From NCBI GenBank assembly GCA_002914845.1, contig JXTC01000012.1, positions 1,373,670 to 1,437,669 on the forward strand: a stretch of DNA of 64,000 nt, written 5' to 3'. How positions within the stretch are numbered: position 1 is the stretch's first letter; each line of letters starts with the position of its first letter. Positions 49,639-61,142 of the stretch are shown here, one piece after another. The DNA is from Trema orientale. Taxonomy: Eukaryota > Streptophyta > Magnoliopsida > Rosales > Cannabaceae. The position numbers and the translations under genes were made by a program. The notes beneath the pieces were generated by a model. The model worked only from the letters and a program-made list of their open reading frames with translations, ran no database searches and was not told where the DNA came from.

Positions 49639-51038
49639 ATGGCCCGTCTAAGCTTAGCAAAACGACAAATTTTGAGAAAGAGCGAATTAAATGCTGCTTT
49701 TATGCAATGGTTAAATATTATGCATATAGCACAATGGTATTTTAAATTGATTGAAATTATTTTAAAGGAGATGGTTGAATCAAATAGTTTACAAGAGAAT
49801 ATTTGTGTATTGGATGTTTTTATAAATAGGCAAATTGTTCATCGCTTGGTGTACGAAAGTGATGTTACTTGTTTAGATCAACTTCGAATGACTAGGAATG
49901 CTTTCACTAGTTTATGCGTAATGCTTGAGAATTTGGGTGGATTAAAACGGTCTAAATATTTGGCGGTGGATGAACAAGTAGCGATATTTTTACATATATT
50001 AGCCCATCACTATAAAAATAGAGTTATTAAATTTCGATTTTTAAGATCTAGAGAGACAGTCAGTAGGTATTTTCACAATGTTTTACATGCTATCATACTC
50101 CTACATAGAGAGTTTTTAGTAAATCCTGAGCCAGTTCCCGAGAACTCCACTGATGAAAGATAGAAATGGTTTAAGGCAATATATATGACTTTGTTTTTTG
50201 ATTACATGTATCCTCATGTGTACCATATTACTAATCAAATTATGTTTTCTTGGTGATAGAATTGCTTATGGGCATTATATGGGACCTATATTAGGGTGAA
50301 AGTGCCTGTAGCTGATAGACCTAAACATCGTAATCGAAAAGGTGAAGTTACCACAAATGTGTTAGGGGTGTGTTCCCAAGATATGCAATTTATATATGTT
50401 CTACCTGGGTGGGAAGGTTCAGCAGCTGATGGTAGAGTACTTCGTGATGCTTTACTTAGAAATAATGGTTTGCATGTTCCAAATAGTATGTTTATCTGTT
50501 ACTATTATATATTCTTAATTTTTTAAGAACAAAACTTTATAGAAAAATAATATTTACAATATTTCATAATTATATAAGGTGTTATTATCTTGTGGATGCT
50601 GGATATACAAATTGCAAAGGATTTCTTGCTCCTTTTCGTGGACAACGTTATCATCTCAGTCAGTGGAGAGATGGTCCACAACCAACTACTGCAAAAGAAT
50701 ATTTTAACATGAAACATTCATCGGCGAGAAATGCGATTGAGAGATGTTTTGGAGTCTTGAAAAATCGTTGGGCAATTCTTAGGAGTCCTTCATTCTATCC
50801 CATAAAGACTCAAACTCGAATTATTATAGCATGTTGCTTGTTACATAACTTTATTAGGAGAGAAATGCCTAATGACCCTTTCGATTTTGTACGACCTGAG
50901 CAACGTGCAAACCCAGTTATTGATGATGATAATGATGGAATAATAAGAATTGAACCTTCTGATGAGTGGAATGCTTGGAGATCAAACTTAGCTGAACAAA
51001 TGTTTAATGAGTGGAGACAACGTAGAGCAACAAATTAG
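49639..51038 (+). pseudogene. PIF/Harbinger transposase (HARBI1/ALP1-like), disabled
   Basis: Nuclease of the DDE_4 (Harbinger) family. Coding parts: 49639-50175, 50260-50485 and about 50579-51038, separated by short AT-rich introns. Family blocks: VHRLVYESDVTCLDQLRMTRNAF region, HKNRVIKF-like YKNRVIKFRFLRS, KGEVTTNVLGVCSQDMQF, LPGWEGSAADGRVLRDAL, YLVDAGYTNCKGFLAPFRG, RNAIERCFGVLKNRW. Breaks: a TAG at 50161-50163 where relatives have Trp; the first catalytic Asp of the DDE triad is Tyr (ALYGTYI, about 50278); the first intron begins GC instead of GT; and I found no canonical junction keeping frame between the last two parts. The second Asp (LVDAGY) and the Glu (AIERC) are intact. Confidence 0.88.
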
Positions 51039-51285
51039 GTTATTGTATGTTATGTGTTTGTATGTTTGTTCTTCATTTGTCTTTCATTATTTTCTTTAAA
51101 AAATTGTAATGTTAGATTTTTAGTGGTTGGACAATATGTATTTGAGCTTCTTCTAATTTCAGTTATTTGTTTTTATAAGTTATTAATCAATATTCCTAAG
51201 TTTTGTTTGTTATATTTATTCATATCTTTGTTATTGTACTTATCACCTTTCCATTGTTACTATAAAAATTATTGTCATTAGTAGG

Positions 51286-52302
51286 ATGGATTCCTCGAAA
51301 GCTAGAGGTCCAGGACATAATAAAAGATTTTGGACTGAGGAAGAAGATGCCAAATTGATTGAGTCGCTTTTAGAACTACACAATGAAGGAACATTCAAAG
51401 CAGAGGGAAATTTCAAACCAGGACACACTTGAAAGCACTTGAAAAATCTTTAGCAACAAAATTACCAGGATGTGACTTACAAGCCAAACCACATATTGAG
51501 TCACGCATGAGAACTTTGAAGACACACTTTCAAGTTGTCCATGAGATGTTGACTGGACCAAATTGTAGCAGATTTGGTTGGAATCCAGATAAAAAGATGG
51601 TTACAGTAGAGAAGCCTGTTTGGGATGCATATCTCCAGGTAATTATATATGATCCATAATGATTTTATATGTTAAATACTAATCTGAGATACTTATATGT
51701 TAAATATATATGTATAGAGCCATAGGGATGCATCACCTTTCAAGAATAAGACGTTTACTCTTTATGATGATTTATGCACAATTTTTGGAAAAGATCGTGC
51801 AACAGGAAAGAATGCAGAAACTCCTGCCGATATGGTAGAAGAGAATGAAAAGGAAGAAGATATTAATCTAAATGAGGATAACTTTACTTTTGTTGACTTT
51901 ATGAGGGATGCTTGTACTGAAAATGGAGAATCTATGTCTTTTTCGCAAGCACCAGTCAGACCAAGAGGACCACCAACTCAATCAGATGGCTCATCTAAGA
52001 AAAAAAAAAAGAGTTCAAGTTTTGGAGATGTTGCTAAGGCAATTAAGGATGCTTCCCAGTTTATTGGAGAGAAAATAGAAATGCCATCTATTCGTCTAAG
52101 TCGAGCAATAGGTGAAGAAATGAATAACAAACACATGCGACTCAATGAGGAGATAATAAGAACCACAATGCTTTCTATGGTGGAACGCCATAGAGCTGCT
52201 CGTATCATATTGGGTGATAGTGCTCTTGTTTCATTTTTCTTTAGTCTTCCTGACGAGGAGAAAGATGCTTGGGTGAGAGCTTTACTAATTGGCTCTATCT
52301 AA
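51286..52302 (+). pseudogene. Myb/SANT-like DNA-binding ORF of the Harbinger element, frameshifted
   Basis: Accessory protein of plant PIF/Harbinger elements: a Myb/SANT-like (Myb_DNA-bind_3 type) domain thought to bind element ends and help the transposase. It starts MDSSKARGPGHNKRFWTEEE; the frame is lost at about 51423-51430, where a CACAC run suggests a 2-bp AC insertion, and resumes as LKALEKSLATKLPGCDLQAK. An intron runs 51639-51717 (GT-AG). The rest contains WNPDKKMVTVEKPVWDAYLQ, an acidic stretch, a Lys run (SSKKKKKSSS) and the C-terminal FFSLPDEEKDAWVRALL. Without the single frameshift it would be intact. Confidence 0.85.
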
Positions 52303-53075
52303 TTGTATATGATTAATATCTTTTTTGAATACTTTTATAACAGGTTAGGCACGATCACTTTTTTGGTTGACTGACATAGCGTTGATAGTCACTTTTTGGT
52401 TACAGAATTGGAGCTATGATGTGCTTTTAGCTTAGAGAGGAATTATATATAATTCTAGAAGGACAATATCTTATGCTTAAATCATTTGGGTAGTGTATAT
52501 TTATTTTATTGATGGTTATTTTATGTTGTACCAAATGATTATGTGTATGAATCTTGAATACGAAGTACATATATATATATATATTTAAATGTATATAAAT
52601 CTTTTATAAAAAGGTAACTGTCAATTTATAATGGGACAATATACTATGTGAAACAAATATTCAATATTAGTTTCAAAACATATGTATGAACGTGGCTTAA
52701 TGCATATCTAATAATTGGAAATATTAAAAAAAGTTAACTAAAAATATTATTTCTTAACAAAAAAAATTATTATTTATACCAATTTAATTATTTTTCTTAC
52801 TTTTACGTATTGATTTCTTGTGAAAAATCAAATTTTATACCAAATATATTATTTGTCTAACTTTTATTGTTGGTAGGGGTATTTTGGTCTATTTAAAATT
52901 GATTCCATTCCATTACACATTAAACCAAACAAAATAATCATGATTCCAACACTGATTCCAATATGTCAACCAAAGAAATGAATCAATACTTATTCCATTC
53001 CATTCCTATTACCATTACAATTCCTATTACTATTACGATTCCTTTTCCATTTTCACTTTCCAACCAAATGCCACC

Positions 53076-54130
53076 TTAGTGTTAACATCTTTATTTGATA
53101 GTTACTAACTACTAACCTATCTAAGATTCGATGATTTCGATCCCTCCCTCTCAAACACTCCGAAGAATTCTAGACTCAATTGGTATTTATAATTAATAAT
53201 TTAGATTTTACTTCTTTTTATGTAATTTTAAAAATATTTTCTAAATTAAGAAACAAAATTCAATAGATAATAAATTACTCTTAAAAAGATAATAATATCA
53301 TATTTCGGGTGTGATGTATTTTTTTGTCTCGGGTGTGATGTATTTTTTTGTCTTGATGGAACATGTGATGCATTTCTTATATATTTATATATATTTTGAA
53401 AGGTGCATTTCTTATATTTTATTTTTGGGAAATGCTAACAACAATTTCTTTATTTATTTATTTGAAGGAACGACAACCCCCTTATCAATCTTTTTGTCAC
53501 ACACACTATTTATTCTTCACTGACAAGTATCTTTTCTTCTTTTCAAATAGTAAAATAGATGACTTGCCACTTAGTTGTTTTATTTGAAAAAAGTGAAAAT
53601 GACACATATCAATATACGAAGAGGAGTCTGATAAAAAGCTGATATAGGTATAGAGACCGTTGTTAGTATTTCTACCGATATCTGACTTATTGCTTGTTTG
53701 CTTGTTGTCGTACTAAGAAGGCTATTGTTTTTTTTTAGGTAGCATGCATGCATTTGGTGGAAGTGGGATTTGTCATAATAATTTCTAGCTTTGAAGATGA
53801 AAATTAAAAATTATACACGTTTAAGAATATCTAAATGTTTTTGGTCGAGGATCCTTTTCATTCCACAATTTTTCTAAGGGAAAATCCTGAACAACTTGTG
53901 TAGGGACTTTTTTTATTATATATTATATGTATAGAGTAAAATTCCCTTTGCATATGCAGTCGTGTGCAATTACTCTAATTTTCTTCAATGTATTATACGC
54001 AAATTAAGCATATCTCAGGCATATCAACATTAATCGTCGTGTTTACTGAGGAAAAAGGAAAATTAATCATCGTGTTTTCTGGTGGCACACAATTTGGCTC
54101 TGCTTGCTTTGGTAAGAGGTTGATTTGTTT
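53076..54130. repeat. MIOX-upstream repeat unit, copy C (right part)
   Basis: Resumes copy C after the Harbinger insertion: 'TTAGTGTTAACATCTTTATT', 'CTAAGATTCGATGATTTCGA', 'CTGACTTATTGCTTGTTTGC' (53681), 'TTAAGAATATCTAAATGTTT' (53820), 'GAACAACTTGTGTAGGGAC', then blocks matching copy A at 42520-42690 (GTGCAATTA..., TATCAA..., GGTGGCA...TTTGGCTC). It includes the shared MITE at 53427-53672 and a 24-bp direct repeat around 53305-53350 (TCGGGTGTGATGTATTTTTT twice). Confidence 0.75.
53427..53672. mobile_element. MITE in copy C (same site as 45776-46020)
   Basis: Co-linear with the copy B insertion throughout, including GAAGGAACGACAA, TAAAATAGATGACTTGCC and GAAGAGGAGTCTGATAAAAA, so it was present before copies B and C separated. 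Confidence 0.65.
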
Positions 54131-54389
54131 ATACCATACACATCCATTAATAGTCCTTTTGTAGAAAAGATTTTTTTAATTTTATTTAACATCTCTCTCT
54201 CTCTCTTCAAAAAAGAACATAAATTACTCGTGTTTTTATTTGGATGCTATTTACATTATTAACATGTTGGAATATTTTATGGATTTTTATTTTAATTTAA
54301 GAAAAATAGTGTAAAGATTAAACGAATGTTTGATATGTGGAAAATACCAATAGGTTTCTATTTGGTTTGAAACAATATCAATGAAAATG

Positions 54390-54600
54390 TGATTCCAGTA
54401 TCTATAAGACACAACCCATTTGGAACAGGTATAATGAGAGGATATAACTTTTGGTAGTACCAATATGAAAGGATGGCACCTATTCAATTATACTGTACAA
54501 AGAAAATCTATAGGACGTGCTGTTCATTTGAATGGGCGCTATGAAATAGCACAAGGATAGTGAAGAGGTGTAATTTAGCATGGTCATTTCAGATTAGTTA
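54390..54600. repeat. Partial further copy of the MIOX-upstream unit (start region)
   Basis: Blocks 'ACCAATATGAAAGGATGGCA' with 'CCTATTCAATTATAC', and a GTTCATTTGAATGGGCG-type motif, match the beginning of copy B (44810-44910: ACCACGAAAGGATGCACCCC, TTCAATTGAAAATG, GTTCATTTGGAAGGGTGG), though with local rearrangement. Only this first part is recognisable. Confidence 0.5.
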
Positions 54601-54771
54601 AGATTGGTAATTTGTGTAATTATGTTGTATTTTTGTCAATATAATTTTAACACGACACGATTATATACCTAAACACGAATACGATATATTTATTAAACAT
54701 GTCGAAAACTTAAATGTGAACACGAGATAATTATTAAACATATCAAGTGAATACAGTATACGTAATTGTTG

Positions 54772-55170
54772 GAGGTAAAATTCGTTCAACTCATCTTATA
54801 TCCTATATGGGGCATACAAAAGGTATTTATATATTTATATTTTTATGGGTCCTCAATTTATGAGAAAATAAGTAATTATTATTTATAATTATCAGGTATT
54901 TATATTTCAAATCAGGAATTATTTAGTAAGTATCCTATTTTGGCTAGGTTACCCAAAGATAATTATTATTAGCTATCTAATTAATAAAGTTTCTTATTTA
55001 TTAAACATCTCTTGTTTGCCTATAAATACATAATCTTCTTTTTCATTCTACATATAATCCCTTTTATTTTCTCTACAAATTCTCTATACAACCTCTACTA
55101 AAGTCTCTATTTTTTGCTCTTTTGTAGGAAATCAGAACTACATCAGGGTTTGATCTATGTAAGAGTATGT
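54772..55170. mobile_element. Possible copia-type LTR fragment
   Basis: Starts TGTTGGAGGTAAAATTC and has LTR-like layout: a TATA-type CTATAAATAC at 55020-55029, a CT-rich leader, and 'TCTTTTGTAGGAAATCAGAA'. No closing CA with a matching target duplication was found. Confidence 0.35.
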
Positions 55171-55675
55171 AGACAGCTCTCATGAACACAACCCAAAAAA
55201 TTAACCTATCTATTTTTTCTGGAAGATTATAAGTGGTCATGGACCCTTTACAAATTCAGTCATAAACCTATTATAAATCTTAGGTTTATAGTAATCTTTT
55301 TAATAAATATATTGTATAATACTAACACGATATTGGCAGGCCTAATACGATTAATTTAAAATATGTAACCTGTCTTTCGCACGAAAATTTTCACGCAACA
55401 CTTGTTTATGATTCAACTATCACATTAATAACTCAAAGTTTCTCATTTTATTCGTCAAAGAAGATATTTCGAATGAGATATCAAAGTAATTGACAGCAAC
55501 AGGGAGAGACAAGCTAACCATAAAAAAAACTCAACATTTATGAGAGGCGTATTCTAAGCTATGTTAGTAAATTCATATTTTAAACAGAGTGAAGTTCTTT
55601 TTTATTGATCTTTCGTTGTTTGACCCTTTTTTCCCCAGAATGAGAAAAGTTTATTTTTTTTTTAAATTTTTTATT

Positions 55676-56238
55676 GGGATAATAATAAAAATATCCCCTG
55701 AGTTTTGATGAAATGCTCAATATATATCTTCAGTTTTCATAAATTACAAAAATATCCCTTCTAATTAGCAAATTAATACAAATTTCACCCCTATAGCTTA
55801 TTAGGTCAAAATTAACAAACAATATTTAAAATTACTCTCTTTCTAAACTTGTAACAAAACAAATATTACTTAAAGAATAATAAATAGTGTTAAGTGAAGA
55901 AAAAAATAGTGGCGGATAAAAGAGAAAAATAACTAAGAATAAGAAGATTTAGTGAAGAAAAATCTTGTATAATTTTTTCAAAGAAAATTTTTCATTTTCT
56001 TAGCTATTTAATTGTATTTAGGTAATGCTATCTTGGTTATTTAAAAAAGAATTATTTATTACAAGTTTAGAGAGAGGGTAATTTCGATATTTTATTTGTT
56101 AATTTTGACCTAATAAGGTATAAGGGTAAAATTTGTTTTAATTTGCTAATCAGAGGGGATATTTTTGTAATTTACAAAAACTCAAGGGATATATTAAGTA
56201 TTTCATCAAAATCTAGGGCATATTTTTGTTATTATCCC
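55676..56238. mobile_element. 563-bp Mutator-type element with ~160-bp TIRs
   Basis: Starts GGGATAATAATAAAAATAT and ends ATATTTTTGTTATTATCCC. The inverted arms extend about 160 bp, with matching blocks for 'GATGAAATGCTCAATATATA', 'ATTACAAAAATATCCC' and 'TAGGTCAAAATTAACAAA'. It is flanked by the perfect 9-bp duplication TTTTTTATT (55667-55675, 56239-56247). No coding. Confidence 0.9.
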
Positions 56239-56247
56239 TTTTTTATT

Positions 56248-57060
56248 CTTATAATAAAAAGTTGTTACAATATTTAAACATAAATGTTATTTTTCATCGA
56301 TATAATAAACAAAATAAATTACCTTCAAAAACTAAAACAAAATCAGTTACTGATTTGATCATTTTTTTTTTCATGTCTAGATAAACTAAGCATAAGGCAA
56401 AATATAAAATGTATTGGAAGAGTTGAGGACTGGGGAGGGAGTTTATTTCAAAAAATCTTTTTTCCAGTTTATGGGCTTGACATATATATATATTTTATAC
56501 TTGAATCAGTCCATATCAGTAATTTACAAATTCCGTTTCTTCTTAAATATATTATCACTGATCACGAGATTCACAACATAATATTGGTATAAAAGGGAGA
56601 TGGATTTCATTTATGAATATGTGGCTATCCCAAGTGTTGTCTATTATTTATAACTATTCAGTAATAAATTGATATGCATAATAATTTTATTGTTTTTTTC
56701 ATAAGATCTTATTAGATAATTAAATTTCTTTTGAGTTATTTTATGAGAATTTATCTACATTCACTGAATTGGATAACATATTTATTTCTTAGTAGCCTAT
56801 TCATGAAATATCTTTGTACAATAATAAAAAACTAAAAGCCTACATGCCTTTTTTCCTTAGCCATGGGCGACTACATTATTTTGTGTCATTCTTTATTTAA
56901 TTCTTTGTTTCCAATACATATACCTTAGAAGAAAAAGAAGGGTGTTCACGATACAATATAATCAGACAATCGATCAAGTTACTACGAATAGTCAAGGTCT
57001 CTCTCTGGTAAGTTTTCTACACGATTTTGATGGGTCCAGACTATTAGTGAGTAAGCTAGA
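56248..57060. other. Gene-free AT-rich sequence
   Basis: No coding or repeat ends recognised. Confidence 0.4.
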
Positions 57061-57291
57061 ATTAGTGAGATTAGTTAAGCTATTATAACAGTCTTGTATA
57101 CTATAAGATTGTGAGAGGTTTCTATTATAATGTGAGAGGTTTCTGTCATAACTTTGTTATATGTAAACAGAGCTTAAGTACTATTTTACTCGGTATTATT
57201 GCCTAATGAGAATTCAGTTTACAATCTCATTCATAGAAATCAGTCTCCCTTTTCTGATTTTCAACATGGTATCAAAACGGTAACGATCACC

Positions 57292-60235
57292 ATGACTATT
57301 TCTCCAACCTCCATGGCGGATTCCTCAGCTTTTTCTTCTTATTCAGCTTCGGTGAGCTTTGTTCCGGTTACTTTTACTCATTCTATCTCTGTGAAGCTCG
57401 ATAGCTCCAATTTCTTGCTATGGTGTCAACAGGTTAATGCTGCTATAAAGGGGTACAAGCTTTAACGCTTTGTTTCGTCTACTGCTCAGTCCCCATCTCC
57501 ATTTCTCACTATTGCCCATGAAGTCGTCGGAAAGTTTAGTCAAGAATATTTGAATCGGGAGCAGCAAGATCAGCTTTTGCTTTCATAGCTTCTTTCTTCA
57601 ATATTCGAAGGCATACTCACTAGGATGGTGGGGTTGTAAAACTTCCTCACAAGTTTGGGAAGCTTTTCAGGTATATTTTGCCTCTCAAATCAAAGCAAAA
57701 ATTTCTCAAATTAAGACTTTAACTTCAGAACTTGAAGAAAGATGATCTTTTCCTAAAAGAATATCTCTTGAAAATTGAACACACTGTTGATCAATTGCCA
57801 TCTGTTGGGCGTATTATCTCCTCTGATGATCACTTGGAAGCTATTTTTATTGGCTTACCTGATGAGAATGATATACTCATTTACTCAATTAATTCTTGCA
57901 AGGATGACTATAGTGTAGCTGAGATTAAGTCCTTCTTGTTAGCTCATGAGGGTCGTGTTAGAAAAATAAGAAAGGTCTTGATTCTGATCCAAATTCAGCA
58001 AATCTTGCTCATGCTAATTCCAAGAAAAGATTCAATGATAGTGGTTTTCTAGCTCAGAATCAACCGTATAAGCCATCATTCCCTCCAAATTCAGGTCGTG
58101 GAAATTATCCAGGTCGTTCCTATTTTCCTGGTAATGGTCGAGGAGGAATAAAATTCTAGTAGGGGGCGTGGCCATGGAAACTATAAAACTGGTAATCGTC
58201 CACAGTGGCAACTCTGTAGCAAGGTAGGACATTTGGTTCAGAGTTGCTAGTATTGGTTTGACTCTTCTTTTTAGAGTCCATTCTCTGGTCACAGTTCTAC
58301 TCCTAATTCTGGTTTCAATCCTGGAACTCAACTTCAAGCTTAAATGACACAAATGGCTCTTTATACAACTCCAGACACCACCCAAGATTCAAGTTGGCAT
58401 CCTGATTCTTGTGCTACAAATCATGTAACACCTGATGCTAACAATCTCATGATTCGTAGTAAGTACACTGGACCTAAGCAAATCCACATTGGTAATGGTG
58501 CAGGTTTTTATTCAACACATTGGTCATTCTCAGTTTTATTCTCCTTCTCAATCCAAATTACTTACATTATCCAATTTGCATCATATTCCCCAAATGACAG
58601 AATCTGATCAGTGTATCAAAATTTGCTAGAAACAACAAGTTTTCTTTGAATTTCACCCTGCTTTATGTTTTGTCAAGGATCAGGTTACCAAGGCAGTTTT
58701 ACTTAATGGACAACTTAAGATTGGATTGTATGCATTTGATCACTGCCTACCTCAGCTCAAGCATGCTACCAGTTCTTTACATAGTTCGATATTGTCTTTT
58801 AGTTTTAATACTCATTCTAATAATCATGTAAATAGTCTTTGTATAAGCTCTAAGCTTAGTTCTAAACATGTGCTTGATCTTTGGCATGCAGATTGGGACA
58901 TCCATCTGCATAAACTGTTCACAATGTACTCTCTTATTGTAATATTTCTCATGGTAATAAAGTGCATTCTTTTTGTAAATCTTACTATTTAGGAAAGATG
59001 CATGAGTTTCCTTTTTCTCTTTCTACTACTGTATAAACTCAGCTACTACAATTAATTCACTCAGATTTATGGGGTCCAGACCCTAATACTTCTACTAATG
59101 ACTATAGATATTATATAAGCTTTGTTGATGCCTATTCTAGGTATACATGGATTTACCTACTTAGACAAAAGTCAAATGTCTACCAAACTTTTTAAATTTC
59201 AAGTCTCAAGTTAAGCTATAATTTGAGTGCTCTATTAAGGCTTTGCAATTAGACTTCGGGGAAGCGGAGAATACAGAACTCTTACTGATTTTTTTAGCAA
59301 GAATAGGTATTATTGTTCTACTACATATGAACAAAATGGTGTAACTGAGTATAAACATAGGCACATTGTAGAGAATGGGCTGACTCTCCTAGCTTAAGCT
59401 TTACGTTCATTGAAATTATGGGATGAAGCTTTTCACACTTTAGTTTATCTTGTTAACAGGCTGCCAACTTCAGTTCTTAAAGGGAAGACTACAATTGAGG
59501 TCTTAACCAAAACAAAGCTAGATTACTCTTTCCTTAGAATTTTTGGATGCTCTTGCTATCCTATTATTATATCATATAATAAACATAAGTTAGAATACAG
59601 ATCATCTGAGTGTACATTTATGGGTTACAATCTCAATCATAAGGGCTATAAGTGATTGGATAGCAAAGGTAGATTGTATATTTCAAGAGATGTCATCTTT
59701 GACGAGCTTAATTTTCCTTTTTCAAAAATAACTCCTTCTGTCAATTCCACTCCTATTTCACACTCTCCTGTTACTTCTGCTAATCCACTCATATGCAGTC
59801 AAGCTGTTTAGATGAAGTTTCTGCAATAAGCAGTAGTGATCATGTTATTGAAGTAGCAGTACCAGCCACACCAGTAGAACTATCTTCTTCTCAAGCAAGA
59901 CCAACAAACCTAGCTGCTGGTACGGCTATTACTTCTACAAATCCAGCACCACTAGTCAATATACATCGTATGATTACTCGTGCTAAAGTTGGTATTTCCA
60001 AACCTAAAGTGTATCTTACCTCTAGTGAACCTCAAACTGTTGAAGATGTTATTCAGCAATCTCATTGGAAGGCTGCCACGACTGAAGAATTTCTTGCACT
60101 CATGAGAAATTCCACTTGGTCTTTGGTCCTATTACCTCCAAATGGAAAAGCTACTCCAAATAGAAGAGCTATTGGATATAAATGGGTTTTCAAAGCTAAG
60201 GAGAATCCAAATGGCAGTATTCAGAGGTATAAAGC
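57292..60235 (+). pseudogene. copia gag-pol, multiply broken
   Basis: Fragments in several frames. Gag: VKLDSSNFLLWCQQVNAAI near 57391, YLLKIEHTVDQLPSVGRIIS at 57752, and a zinc knuckle near 58200 in which the first Cys is Trp (WQLCSKVGHLVQSC). Protease/pre-integrase: SSWHPDSCATNHVT at 58394, where Asp-Ser-Gly-Ala has become DSCA. Integrase: LIHSDLWGPDP and SFVDAYSRYTWIYLLRQKS at 59050-59170, then WDEAFHTLVYLVNRLPTSVL at 59419. Before RT: PKVYLTSSEPQTVEDV; RT start: HWKAATTEEF and YKWVFKAKENPNGSIQRYKA ending about 60235, continuing YVRQLDVNNVFL to the nested MITE. Confidence 0.85.
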
Positions 60236-60387
60236 AATGTATTAGACTTCTTGCAATAAGCAAGTTTTGATTACACAGAGACGTTCAGTCCTGTTGTGAA
60301 GCTAACAACTATTTGAATTATCTTAACTATTACTTTATCTCGTGGCTGGTATGTACGACAATTGGATGTTAATAATGTTTTTCTCAA

Positions 60388-60589
60388 AGATAATACTACA
60401 TATCCTAATTTTTGTATCAAATTTTTTGTACTAACACATGTGGCATATAAGTTGTCATCATCTAATTAGTGTGTTAAAACTTACTACAAATAGATTAAAC
60501 ATTATCATTAATTAAGTAGTGACAAATCACATTCCATATATGTTGGTATTAAAAATTTAGTACAAAAGTTAGTACCTCAAGTATTATCC
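60388..60589. mobile_element. 202-bp Mutator-type MITE nested in the copia RT
   Basis: Ends AGATAATACTACATATCC and GGATAATACTTGAGGTAC (right end read inward) share (A/G)GATAATACT, with further similarity at TTTTGTA(T/C)(C/T)AAA. It is flanked by the perfect 9-bp repeat TTTTCTCAA (60379-60387, 60590-60598). Removing it restores the copia reading VFLNGDL. Confidence 0.87.
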
Positions 60590-60690
60590 TTTTCTCAATG
60601 GTGATCTTTAAGAAGATGTGTACATGGAACAACCTACTCTTATTGAAAACATTGCTAACTTGGTGTGCAAGCTGCATAAGGCATTAAGAA

Positions 60691-61137
60691 TGTGCATCGG
60701 TACGAAACCAACCATTTTAGGAGAAACTTCAACCGATCCAATGGGGGGTTAGTTCTTGAAAATTTCACCAAAATCAATCTAATATTGGTGCTAAAATCCA
60801 ATCCAATCTAATTTAGATCAATTTGGATTGGTTAGATCTAATTAATTAGTCTTTGGGCCCTTTTTTAGACTTTTTCAACATTTAAAAATCAACTGCAACT
60901 TTCAAATATGAAAATATTAATAACAAGGCCTTCTGGGCTTCTTTTATGCTGCTAATTTAGCAAAACAAGATATAAATCTATATATTTAACAAAAAAAAAT
61001 TTGAAGATAAAAAAATAAATAGGATGCAAGCACTTATAAAACAGAAATAATACTAATATGCTAATAGCTTAAGACTTCAGAGTACAGACTAATAAAAAAA
61101 CACAACAAACCCAAATAACATAAAATCCATGATAAGT
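60691..61137. other. Non-coding repeat-like sequence
   Basis: Starts abruptly within the copia RT at a GTGCATCGGTACGAAACCAAC motif, which resembles ends of plant hAT-type MITEs, followed by AT-rich sequence. No second end was found. Confidence 0.35.
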
Positions 61138-61142
61138 GTTAC

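Larger units (their letters stand above)
48275..53075 (+). mobile_element. PIF/Harbinger DNA transposon, 4801 bp, two ORFs
   Basis: Ends GGTGCCGTTTGCTTAG (left) and GGTGGCATTTGGTTGG (right, read inward), matching at 12 of 16 positions, and flanked by the 3-bp duplication TTA (48272-48274, 53076-53078), the superfamily signature. Removing it rejoins copy C to give the sequence seen in copy B near 45484. It codes for a DDE transposase-like ORF and downstream a Myb/SANT-like ORF in the same direction, as in plant PIF/Harbinger elements. Both ORFs carry lesions, so it should not move on its own. Confidence 0.9.
57063..60690 (+). mobile_element. Ty1/copia retrotransposon relic, truncated in RT
   Basis: A short, decayed 5' LTR (about 57063-57266, with ATAACAGTCTTGTATACTAT and GAATTCAGTTTACAATCTCA) ends in CA and is followed directly by TGGTATCAAAACGG (57267), the copia primer-binding site pairing with initiator-Met tRNA. 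Then come gag, protease, integrase and the first part of reverse transcriptase in that order. The element stops at about 60690, after a VCKLHKAL motif, without RNase H or a 3' LTR. It carries many stop codons and frameshifts, so it is old and inactive. Confidence 0.85.

Noticed and set aside
51978-52208. Minus-strand frame inside the Harbinger element
   Set aside because: Antisense shadow of the Myb-like ORF.
58032-58385. 117-residue minus-strand frame
   Set aside because: Antisense to the copia gag/protease region, which reads clearly on the plus strand.
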